Origin: an uncultured bacterium
GTDB lineage: Bacteria; Patescibacteriota; Minisyncoccia; Phycocordibacterales; UBA9973
Assembly: GCA_903854645.1 (NCBI GenBank)
Contig: CAINWY010000124.1
Location: 1-5,782, forward strand
DNA length: 5,782 nt
Direction of reading: 5' to 3'
Below are positions 1 through 5,123 of this stretch, in pieces (position 1 is the stretch's first letter; each line of letters begins with the position of its first letter). The notes beneath the pieces were generated by a model. That model was not told the DNA's origin, did not search any database, and worked only from the letters and a program-made list of their open reading frames with translations. Made by a program: the position numbers and the translations under genes.

Positions 1-1
1 A

Positions 2-1567
2 TCTGGTGCTGTTACTTTACAGAATATGGTATTAACAGGTACAGAAAATCTTCAAACAGGTGATGGAAATTATGGAATTATGGTTCAAGGGGGATCATTA
101 ACAGCTGATAATATCTCTATGACGGTTGTAACAAGCCCAGGTACAGATAATGATGGATTTAATGTAGCAAGTGGAGCAAGTTTGGATTTAAAAAATTCTA
201 CTATTACTTTGACTGGTGCTGCTGACAATCAACACGGTATCTATGCTCAGTCAGGAGCAGTAGCTATCACATTAGCCAACAACACATTTACTTTCCCTAC
301 AAGAGTTTCTTCTCCGTATTCATACCTCATTAGTATGCAAGGAGCATTAGTTTCTAATTATCCAACTGTTACTCTAACTGGTACGAATACACAGAATGCT
401 TATATAAAGTTACTCTTGGTGGGAGCTGATACGTTTGTTAATAAAAAAGCATATGCTGTAGCAGGAAATAAAGTAGTAATAGGGGAAAGACTAGGAATAA
501 TGGGAACTAATCAAGGAATTTATGTCAGGCCTACTACAGGATGGGTTATATTAGAAAGTACTCAAGTCGAGCTACCAGCAGGCGGCACAACTACCGTTGA
601 CTCCAGTACTCCAATAATTGTGATTACAAATCCATCATTAGCGGCTACGATTACTGTTCCAAGTACTGTCACTAATGCATCTGTTGATATTGGAAATTTA
701 CTTTCTGTACCATCCGGAGGGAATGTTACAGCTACACTTCCAGCTACCACTATCAATGTAACAACTTCTCTTTCTACTACTCCTGTAGCTGTCACCATTC
801 CAGTAGGAACGGTTGTAACTGCTGTATCAAGTTGGGATGGAACAATCAATGTGCCAACTATTAAAGAGAATTCTACTGTCACAGCCACAGCAGATAGTGG
901 TAAAACCGCCACTGTCAATTCTGTTATAGAAGTTGGTTTTGATGATGTAAAACTTACTTTTGATAAAGCTGTCCGTATATTAATACCGGGACAGGCAGGG
1001 AAAGATGTTGGATATTCTAGAAGCGGAGTATTCACAATAATAGCATCTACTTGTTCAGCGGATACTCAATCTGCAGGCAACGCTCTTGCAGATGAGGGTG
1101 ATTGTAAAATAAACGCATCAAATGGATTAGATTTGGTAATTTGGACAAAGCACTTTACAAAGTTTGCTACATATACCCAGACGACAAATACTGTATCAAG
1201 TAGTGGCGGTGGTGGTATGATGCCTATTAAAAAAGTAGCCCTTGCACTTTCAGATGCTGACATAATAAAAGGATGTAGCGGGGGGAATGCATTTAATACT
1301 TCTACTGGTAAACCTTGTACAAATATTACAGGCGTAACAGCAAAGAGAATGTATGCTCTAGGTAAAGTAACGCTCAAGAATGGAAGCAAGGGGGAAGCAG
1401 TAAAGGAATTACAAAGATTCCTAAATGATAAACTTTCTCTCGGTCTAGTTATAGATGGCAAGCTCGGTCCAAAGACCATAGCAGTTATCAAGACTTGGCA
1501 GAAGGCAAATGGTCTAGTAGCAGATGGTCTGATCGGCCCAAAGACCAAGGCATTGATAAATCAATAA
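2..1567 (+). CDS. Surface protein with β-helix-like repeats and C-terminal peptidoglycan-binding domain (5' partial)
   Basis: The frame is open from the window edge, with eight in-frame codons before the first ATG at 26, so that ATG is internal and the true start lies upstream; 521 codons are visible. Codons 1 to about 100 show spaced Gly/Asn/Asp-rich repeats of short β-strands ('GIMVQGGSLTADNISM', 'GIYAQSGAVAITLANNTF'), typical of parallel β-helix folds. A Thr/Val/Pro-rich β region follows. Codons about 300-390 hold a module ('VKLTFDKAVRILIPGQAGK', 'LVIWTKHFTKFATYTQT') with Cys at 351 and 368 that I associate with CPR surface proteins. Next come a Gly4 linker, a C-x13-C motif (GCSGGN...GKPC), and a PG_binding_1 domain at codons 458-521 ('GSKGEAVKELQRFL', 'DGKLGPKTIAVIKTWQ', 'DGLIGPKTKALI'). 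The inferred role is a secreted protein held on peptidoglycan, displaying an elongated β domain; its ligand is unknown. The last 114 codons are nearly duplicated in the next gene. Confidence 0.88.
   Translation, partial: SGAVTLQNMVLTGTENLQTGDGNYGIMVQGGSLTADNISMTVVTSPGTDNDGFNVASGASLDLKNSTITLTGAADNQHGIYAQSGAVAITLANNTFTFPTRVSSPYSYLISMQGALVSNYPTVTLTGTNTQNAYIKLLLVGADTFVNKKAYAVAGNKVVIGERLGIMGTNQGIYVRPTTGWVILESTQVELPAGGTTTVDSSTPIIVITNPSLAATITVPSTVTNASVDIGNLLSVPSGGNVTATLPATTINVTTSLSTTPVAVTIPVGTVVTAVSSWDGTINVPTIKENSTVTATADSGKTATVNSVIEVGFDDVKLTFDKAVRILIPGQAGKDVGYSRSGVFTIIASTCSADTQSAGNALADEGDCKINASNGLDLVIWTKHFTKFATYTQTTNTVSSSGGGGMMPIKKVALALSDADIIKGCSGGNAFNTSTGKPCTNITGVTAKRMYALGKVTLKNGSKGEAVKELQRFLNDKLSLGLVIDGKLGPKTIAVIKTWQKANGLVADGLIGPKTKALINQ
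1223..1564 (+). repeat. C-terminal cassette, copy 1 (Cys motif plus PG-binding domain)
   Basis: These 114 codons, from 'PIKKV' to the stop, align without gaps to copy 2 at 3238-3579. By hand count 97 of 114 residues are identical. One stretch of 56 bases (1394-1449 against 3409-3464) is identical at the DNA level. The upstream parts of the two genes are unrelated by eye. Confidence 0.85.
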
Positions 1568-1594
1568 TTTTGAAAAGTTTTTAAAAGAGGGGGC

Positions 1595-1632
1595 TAAAGC
1601 AGCGGGAGGGGTTTACCCCTCCCGCTGCTTTA
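1595..1632 (+). terminator. 17-bp hairpin, probable intrinsic terminator of the first surface-protein gene
   Basis: A perfect inverted repeat starts 28 nt after the stop codon: arms 1595-1611 and 1616-1632 around a TTTA loop, with a GC-rich core (GCAGCGGGAGGGG). The T-tract after the stem is weak (TTTAATTA), so termination may be incomplete, or the hairpin may mainly protect the 3' end. Because the arms are flanked by A on one side and T on the other, it could act in both directions. Confidence 0.75.
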
Positions 1633-1669
1633 ATTACAGTATAAAATAATCATATAACAGAGAAAAGTA

Positions 1670-1678
1670 TGGTATAAT
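1670..1678 (+). promoter_or_regulatory. Extended -10 promoter for the second surface-protein gene
   Basis: TGGTATAAT (TGN plus a perfect TATAAT at 1673-1678) lies 74 nt before the start codon. No recognisable -35 hexamer occurs 16-18 nt upstream, which is the usual situation for extended -10 promoters. Transcription would begin near 1685, leaving a leader of about 68 nt that contains two hairpins. Confidence 0.6.
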
Positions 1679-1692
1679 ATTACTGTAAGAAA

Positions 1693-1707
1693 TTTGAGGC
1701 TCTCAAA
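1693..1707 (+). promoter_or_regulatory. Leader hairpin 1 (6 bp)
   Basis: TTTGAG and CTCAAA pair perfectly around a GCT loop, about 8 nt after the predicted transcription start. It may stabilise the 5' end of the mRNA. The stem is short, so chance is possible. Confidence 0.35.
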
Positions 1708-1718
1708 GCTCGAAGTCA

Positions 1719-1746
1719 ATTTTTAATTATAAATATAATTAAAAAT
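1719..1746 (+). promoter_or_regulatory. AU-only 12-bp leader hairpin next to the start codon
   Basis: ATTTTTAATTAT (1719-1730) and ATAATTAAAAAT (1735-1746) pair perfectly around an AAAT loop. The stem ends 6 nt before the ATG at 1753, within the area a 30S subunit would cover. There is no Shine-Dalgarno sequence between the two. A role in translational control or temperature response is possible, but this is inference only. Confidence 0.45.
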
Positions 1747-1752
1747 CAAGAT

Positions 1753-3582
1753 ATGAATTATTTTTTTAATCATAAATTATTTTCAAAAATCTCATTTGCT
1801 ATTCTAGCCAGCTTTCTAATTATTGGTGGATTTTTTATTTCTGTAAATCAAGTAAATGCCGCACTACCAGTATTATCGGAGCCCAATGTAGTACCTGCCA
1901 GTTCAGTTAGGGCAGGTTCAGCTGCAAAGGTCATAGGTGCATTTTCTGTTACAAACCCAAATGGTCCGCCTCCTGATTCTATTGATCAATTTAAAATTCA
2001 GAACAAGGTTGGACTAACTGCAACTGCTTCTGATGTAGCGACTGTTGCCATCTATGCTGATACTGGAACTCTCGGAGTACTGGATGGGGATTCTCTCGCC
2101 TGTGCACAATCTACCACATCCGATGTATCTAGACTTGCAGGTTTTACTTCAGGTATTTCCCCCATAAATTTTACATGTTATAGTCCTATTGTAATCGGAG
2201 CAGGAGTTACAAATAATTATTTAGTAGTTGTTGTTACCAGTGCGAGTGCTATAGATGATAGAACTATGGCAGCTAATATAGATGCATCTTTACTCTCAGA
2301 GATGAATTGGGCAATATCACCACTTTCAACAACAAACTCAATTAAAATAGCGAATCCTACCGTCACTATTACTTCCTCACCAACTATAAACAATGCAAAC
2401 AAAACCGCATATACCGTCAGTGGTACTTGCAGTGAAAATGGAAGGACAGTCTCGGTAGTCATCGGTAGCATGACTCCGGTTACTCCAACTTGTACCGCTT
2501 TAGCTTGGACTACTGGTGCCATTGATGTCAGCGCTGTGACAGATAGCCCAACACTTGCAATAACTGCCAATCATAATGATTCTGAACTATATGCAGCGAC
2601 AGAAGCAACTGCTTCCGTTGTAAAAGATACTATTGCTCCAGCTAGTCCCACGATAGATATAGTGGCTACAGACGATATAATAAATGCCGTAGAACGCACG
2701 GCCACAGTCACAGTGACTGGTACAAATGAAGCTGGCTCGACTGTTACCTTGAATGGCAATGCCACAACTCCTCTCACTGGAACTACTTGGAACTATGTTT
2801 TAACTATATCTGCGATAAATGCATTCGGACAAGGTGTAGAGACTCTAACTGCAATAGCTACAGATACAGCAGGAAATGTGAATGCAGCAAATGGAACTAG
2901 GTCTATTTCAATCAATACAATTCCAACAAGTGAAAATACTGTTTTTACAAATGATGCAACAGTTAGTGGCGGTACATCTATTACAGTAGTTAGTGCAGGG
3001 GAGATAGGTGGTGCTATCTGGTTTGCCCCAAGTGGGACGACTACTTTTGTAACAGGGAATACTATGACTACAGCGGGAGGCACAGCGACCAGTATCCTAG
3101 CACCAGCTTCAGACGGAACATATAAACTATACGTTGTAGATGTTTATGGGTATGCTTCAAATGCTTCCACTTATACTCTCACTGTTATTAATCCAAGAAG
3201 TAGTGGTGGAGGTGGAGGAGGGTCATGGAGTGTGGCACCAATTAAAAAAGTGACACCAGTTGTTTCAGATGATGACATAATAAAGGGGTGTAGTGGAGGA
3301 AATATATTTAATACTTCTACCGGTAAACCTTGTACAAATAATACAGGCATAACAACAAAGAGGGTATATGCTCTAGGCACGGTCATTTTGAAAAATGGAA
3401 GCAAGGGTGAAGCAGTAAAGGAATTACAAAGATTCCTAAATGATAAACTTTCTCTCGGTCTAGTAGTAGATGGTAATCTTGGTCCAAAAACTATAGCAGT
3501 CATCAAAGCTTGGCAAAAGCAGAATGGTCTAGTAGCAGATGGTCTAATCGGCCCAAAGACCAAGGCACTAATGAATCAATAA
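1753..3582 (+). CDS. Secreted multi-domain Ig-like protein with C-terminal peptidoglycan-binding domain
   Basis: A complete gene of 609 residues. Residues 1-36 form a Sec signal peptide: a basic N-region, a hydrophobic core at about 13-31, and a likely cut after VNA (36/37). Residues 37-200 are a β-rich domain with Cys117 and Cys142. Three Ig-like stretches follow at about 203-290, 298-387 and 391-480; the second has the bacterial Ig hallmark 'ATDTAGN' and the 'DDIINAVE' type of domain start found in large adhesins. A Gly6 linker (485-490) leads to a C-x13-C pair (Cys513, Cys527) and a PG_binding_1 domain at 546-609. The architecture suggests a cell-wall-attached adhesin or surface-layer component; the target is unknown. 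The ATG is chosen because the signal peptide begins directly there. It lies 185 nt after the preceding paralogue, with its own promoter and terminator. No catalytic motif was seen. Confidence 0.9.
   Translation: MNYFFNHKLFSKISFAILASFLIIGGFFISVNQVNAALPVLSEPNVVPASSVRAGSAAKVIGAFSVTNPNGPPPDSIDQFKIQNKVGLTATASDVATVAIYADTGTLGVLDGDSLACAQSTTSDVSRLAGFTSGISPINFTCYSPIVIGAGVTNNYLVVVVTSASAIDDRTMAANIDASLLSEMNWAISPLSTTNSIKIANPTVTITSSPTINNANKTAYTVSGTCSENGRTVSVVIGSMTPVTPTCTALAWTTGAIDVSAVTDSPTLAITANHNDSELYAATEATASVVKDTIAPASPTIDIVATDDIINAVERTATVTVTGTNEAGSTVTLNGNATTPLTGTTWNYVLTISAINAFGQGVETLTAIATDTAGNVNAANGTRSISINTIPTSENTVFTNDATVSGGTSITVVSAGEIGGAIWFAPSGTTTFVTGNTMTTAGGTATSILAPASDGTYKLYVVDVYGYASNASTYTLTVINPRSSGGGGGGSWSVAPIKKVTPVVSDDDIIKGCSGGNIFNTSTGKPCTNNTGITTKRVYALGTVILKNGSKGEAVKELQRFLNDKLSLGLVVDGNLGPKTIAVIKAWQKQNGLVADGLIGPKTKALMNQ
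3238..3579 (+). repeat. C-terminal cassette, copy 2 (Cys motif plus PG-binding domain)
   Basis: Second copy of the 114-codon cassette. The differences from copy 1 cluster just after PIKKV (ALAL against TPVV) and are scattered and mostly conservative in the peptidoglycan-binding domain. Confidence 0.85.
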
Positions 3583-3597
3583 TTCATATTTAAAATT

Positions 3598-3635
3598 AAA
3601 AAAAGGAGCCATACATTAAATGCATAACCCCTTTT
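3598..3635 (-). terminator. Minus-strand intrinsic terminator with wobble-rich stem
   Basis: Read on the minus strand, AAAAGGGGTTATGCAT (3635-3620) and ATGTATGGCTCCTTTT (3616-3601) form 16 continuous pairs around a TTA loop, followed by more T to make a run of seven. Four of the pairs are G·U. The same positions on the + strand are A·C mismatches, so the hairpin is stable only in minus-strand RNA. It lies 18 nt past the stop of the small minus-strand ORF. Confidence 0.65.
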
Positions 3636-3642
3636 ACTGACT

Positions 3643-3669
3643 GGCTAGATTATTCATCGAGCCTTTTTT
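3643..3669 (+). terminator. Intrinsic terminator of the second surface-protein gene
   Basis: GGCTAGAT (3643-3650) pairs with ATCGAGCC (3656-3663) apart from one A·G mismatch, around a TATTC loop, and is followed directly by six T. It begins 60 nt after the stop codon. It overlaps the last codons of the convergent minus-strand ORF. Confidence 0.65.
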
Positions 3670-3827
3670 CTGGAAGCAAAGATACTTCTGCGTTGCAAAT
3701 CCAATGCTTTTTTGTTTCGAAACTTTTTCATCTGGCCAAATCTTTTGGTCAGATATTTAAAACTGATGTTTGTGGCGATTCTTATACGCACAAAATCTGG
3801 AAAACCGGGGATGAAGTTTAGTGCCAT
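3654..3827 (-). CDS. Candidate small, highly basic protein (57 residues)
   Basis: An ORF from ATG (3827-3825) to TGA (3656-3654) on the minus strand. The product starts MALNFIPGFPDFVRIR and ends RRSIFASRKKAR. It has 8 Lys and 8 Arg against only 2 Asp, giving a net charge of about +14, which suggests binding to nucleic acid, ribosome or membrane; no family is recognised. In favour: a minus-strand-specific terminator sits just behind it, and a weak promoter (TTGCAA at 3880-3875, 16 nt, TAATAT at 3858-3853) sits 25 nt in front. Against: the ORF is short, has no Shine-Dalgarno sequence (but neither do its neighbours), and an ORF of this length can arise by chance in AT-rich DNA. The transcript might instead be a non-coding RNA. 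It converges with the surface-protein gene and diverges from the gene at 3972. Confidence 0.45.
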   Translation of the reverse strand: MALNFIPGFPDFVRIRIATNISFKYLTKRFGQMKKFRNKKALDLQRRSIFASRKKAR

Positions 3828-3900
3828 AACGATAAGGATTTAATTTTACTTCATATTACTCGAAAATACATTTCTTGCAAGCATCATGGTTTTTGATATA

Positions 3901-3930
3901 TTGACAAAATAGGATGGTGTGGTGTATAAT
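3901..3930 (+). promoter_or_regulatory. Consensus σ70-type promoter for the 127-residue gene
   Basis: TTGACA (3901-3906), an 18-nt spacer and TATAAT (3925-3930) match both consensus hexamers perfectly. Transcription should start near 3937, about 35 nt before the ATG. The -10 sits in the 11-nt palindrome GTATAATATAC (3924-3934), which could hold a regulator site or a -10 for the opposite strand. Confidence 0.8.
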
Positions 3931-3971
3931 ATACCTAAATAAATCATTGTTTCACTCAAAATTTCAAAGAA

Positions 3972-4355
3972 ATGAATAAGGATGAGAAAACATTAGTAGA
4001 TGTTGCAGAAGAGCTGAACGCAGGCTACTTTGAAGCAAAAAAGCATCTTATGAAAAACTCTAAGGATAGGAATATCTTTATTGAGATTTTGCAAAGTCTT
4101 TTTGATATCTATGGGGAATATTTTGGTTATCCTCATACGGTGGTTGGATTCTCTCTATTTAAGTCCGATATTATAAGAATTAAAAATCGGATAAAGAAAA
4201 CGAAGAAACTGGTAGTCAAAAAAACTAAGAAAATTAAAGAAGAATTTTGGTATATGGTTGAACTTGAGCCGGTCTATCATCCTCGCGAAGGGGACGGTGA
4301 GATATTCACCAGTTGGCAAATTGCCAATTTAAATCTGGATCCAGATTCTTACTAA
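3972..4355 (+). CDS. Hypothetical protein, 127 residues, with Lys-rich segment
   Basis: I do not recognise the family. There is no signal peptide or membrane segment, so it is probably cytoplasmic. Residues 5-50 look helical and mixed-charge ('LVDVAEELNAGYFEAKKHL', 'FIEILQSLFDIYGEYFG'). Residues 71-89 contain 11 Lys/Arg (KNRIKKTKKLVVKKTKKIK), which could bind nucleic acid or an acidic partner. The C-terminal 35 residues are acidic and aromatic ('EFWYMVELEPVYHPREGDGE'). The ATG at 3972 lies about 35 nt after the predicted transcription start, with no Shine-Dalgarno sequence. The gene has its own consensus promoter and its own terminator, so it is probably a single-gene unit. It is likely real, because the ORF fits exactly between these two signals. 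Confidence 0.75.
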   Translation: MNKDEKTLVDVAEELNAGYFEAKKHLMKNSKDRNIFIEILQSLFDIYGEYFGYPHTVVGFSLFKSDIIRIKNRIKKTKKLVVKKTKKIKEEFWYMVELEPVYHPREGDGEIFTSWQIANLNLDPDSY

Positions 4356-4360
4356 ACGAT

Positions 4361-4389
4361 AAAGGGCCGCACATTTTGTGTGGCTTTTT
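4361..4389 (+). terminator. Intrinsic terminator of the 127-residue gene
   Basis: GCCGCACA (4366-4373) pairs with TGTGTGGC (4377-4384), including one G·U, around a TTT loop. The stem is followed by TTTTTG and a further T-rich run, and the preceding AAAGG can extend it into the T-tract. It begins 5 nt after the stop codon. Confidence 0.85.
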
Positions 4390-4407
4390 GTTATTTTTTG
4401 TAAATAC

Positions 4408-4437
4408 TTGCAAATACCCTTATTTATGTGGCATAAT
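4408..4437 (+). promoter_or_regulatory. Upstream promoter candidate for the 3D/RlpA-like gene
   Basis: TTGCAA (4408-4413), 18 nt and CATAAT (4432-4437). It would start RNA near 4444, past the GTG at 4441. It is weaker than the next candidate downstream. Confidence 0.4.
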
Positions 4438-4449
4438 TAGGTGAGATGC

Positions 4450-4478
4450 TTGACAAAGGGTAATAAATGTAATATATT
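4450..4478 (+). promoter_or_regulatory. Main promoter candidate for the 3D/RlpA-like gene
   Basis: TTGACA (4450-4455), 17 nt and TATATT (4473-4478) give 11 of 12 consensus bases. The start near 4485 leaves a leader of about 31 nt before the ATG at 4516, similar to the 35 nt of the preceding gene. This placement decides the start codon of the gene. Confidence 0.7.
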
Positions 4479-4515
4479 GTATAGGAAATTGATATTTTTA
4501 ACTAAAATTCAAGTT

Positions 4516-5040
4516 ATGAGGTACATGGTTTTTTTGTTTGTCTTTATTTTTTCACCGGTTTTGAGTATACCAACTGGGAGTCATGGAAATATGGAGAGAG
4601 ACAAACTAATGGAAAGCAAGGATGAAGAATCTGCTATTCCCAAAACTGTAGAAGATGAGGTCAAAAAGGTTGTTTTAGATTGGCACACAGCAAGTGCGTC
4701 ATATTATGACAGTCAAGATCCTGAACAAACACGTAGTGATTGTGACGGGGTAGGTGCTTTTGGAAATTTGATAAAGTCAGGTTCTGTAGCACTCGGTTCA
4801 ACTTTTACAGAAACATTTCGTAAAAATGGGATGGAAGTATTCATTCAGATTAAGGGTTTCAATATTGTAACTCCATATGGGAAAGGAATTTTCCGTGTAG
4901 ACGACGCAATGGCGGACAGATTTAATAGAAAAAATCATTTTTATATTGATTTTTTTCATGAAGATTTAACCCTTAAACGTAAATTGCAAGGACGGTTCAA
5001 AGTACTGTTCAAAATAGTGAAGATAAAGGCAGCTAGTTAA
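4516..5040 (+). CDS. Probable exported protein resembling 3D/RlpA-like double-psi β-barrel
   Basis: A protein of 174 residues. Residues 1-18 are hydrophobic (MRYMVFLFVFIFSPVLS), consistent with a short signal peptide or membrane anchor; a charged linker follows to about residue 50. Residues 58-172 form the domain: 'TASASYYDSQDPEQTRSDCDG', then 'SGSVALGSTF', then 'GKGIFRVDDAM' (Asp129, Asp130), then 'FYIDFFHED' (Asp145, Asp150), ending in β-rich 'GRFKVLFKIVKI'. The order Gly-Ser-x-hydrophobic-x-Gly-Ser, D-D, I-D-x-F resembles 3D-domain and RlpA/MltA-like double-psi barrels that act on peptidoglycan glycan strands. The first Asp of the 3D triad is not evident, so activity is uncertain. An in-frame GTG at 4441 would add 25 residues and bury the signal peptide, and the best promoter lies inside that extension, so ATG 4516 is preferred; ATG 4525 is an alternative. 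Confidence 0.7.
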   Translation: MRYMVFLFVFIFSPVLSIPTGSHGNMERDKLMESKDEESAIPKTVEDEVKKVVLDWHTASASYYDSQDPEQTRSDCDGVGAFGNLIKSGSVALGSTFTETFRKNGMEVFIQIKGFNIVTPYGKGIFRVDDAMADRFNRKNHFYIDFFHEDLTLKRKLQGRFKVLFKIVKIKAAS

Positions 5041-5063
5041 TCTAGCTGTTTTTTTATTTTTTT
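5030..5063 (+). terminator. Intrinsic terminator overlapping the stop codon
   Basis: CAGCTAG (5030-5036) pairs with CTAGCTG (5042-5048) around a TTAAT loop, followed by T7-A-T7. The TAA stop codon (5038-5040) lies inside the loop, so the last codons encode the left arm. Confidence 0.85.
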
Positions 5064-5087
5064 AGAGAAAGTTATACACTTTTTTAT

Positions 5088-5117
5088 TTGACAGATTATT
5101 TGATATTGTTGTATAAT
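5088..5117 (+). promoter_or_regulatory. Consensus σ70-type promoter, start codon at the transcription start
   Basis: TTGACA (5088-5093), an 18-nt spacer and TATAAT (5112-5117) are both perfect. The next ATG begins at 5124, 6 nt after the -10 box, where RNA synthesis should start. Confidence 0.8.
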
Positions 5118-5123
5118 TTTAAA

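Larger units (their letters stand above)
3583..3971. other. 389-nt region between two + strand genes
   Basis: It holds, in order, the minus-strand terminator, the + strand terminator, the candidate small minus-strand ORF with its weak promoter, and the consensus promoter of the next + gene. I see no tRNA-like cloverleaf, transposon end or tandem repeat in it. Confidence 0.6.

Noticed and set aside
26..28. ATG at 26 as the start of the first gene
   Set aside because: The frame is open to the window edge with matching β-helix-like sequence before the ATG, and no signal peptide follows it.
562..1035. Long minus-strand ORF inside the first surface-protein gene
   Set aside because: It lies wholly antisense to a clearly coding β-rich domain. 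Its Val/Thr/Pro-rich product is what the complement of a Thr/Val/Gly-rich gene gives.
1066..1548. Minus-strand ORF with a look-alike at 3171-3563 that begins with the same MVFGPIRPSATRPF residues
   Set aside because: Both are the antisense of the duplicated C-terminal cassette; their similarity follows from the coding repeat on the + strand.
2217..3083. Three minus-strand ORFs across the Ig-like region
   Set aside because: They are antisense to a complete gene with signal peptide and domain structure, and have no promoter or independent support.
3924..3934. Palindrome GTATAATATAC as a repressor operator
   Set aside because: An 11-nt AT palindrome containing a -10 box arises easily by chance. 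No second half-site or adjacent regulator gene is visible, so it is only mentioned under the promoter.
4361..4515. Possible small gene or RNA between the 127-residue gene and the 3D/RlpA-like gene
   Set aside because: The space is fully accounted for by a terminator and two promoter candidates; no separate ORF or fold stands out.
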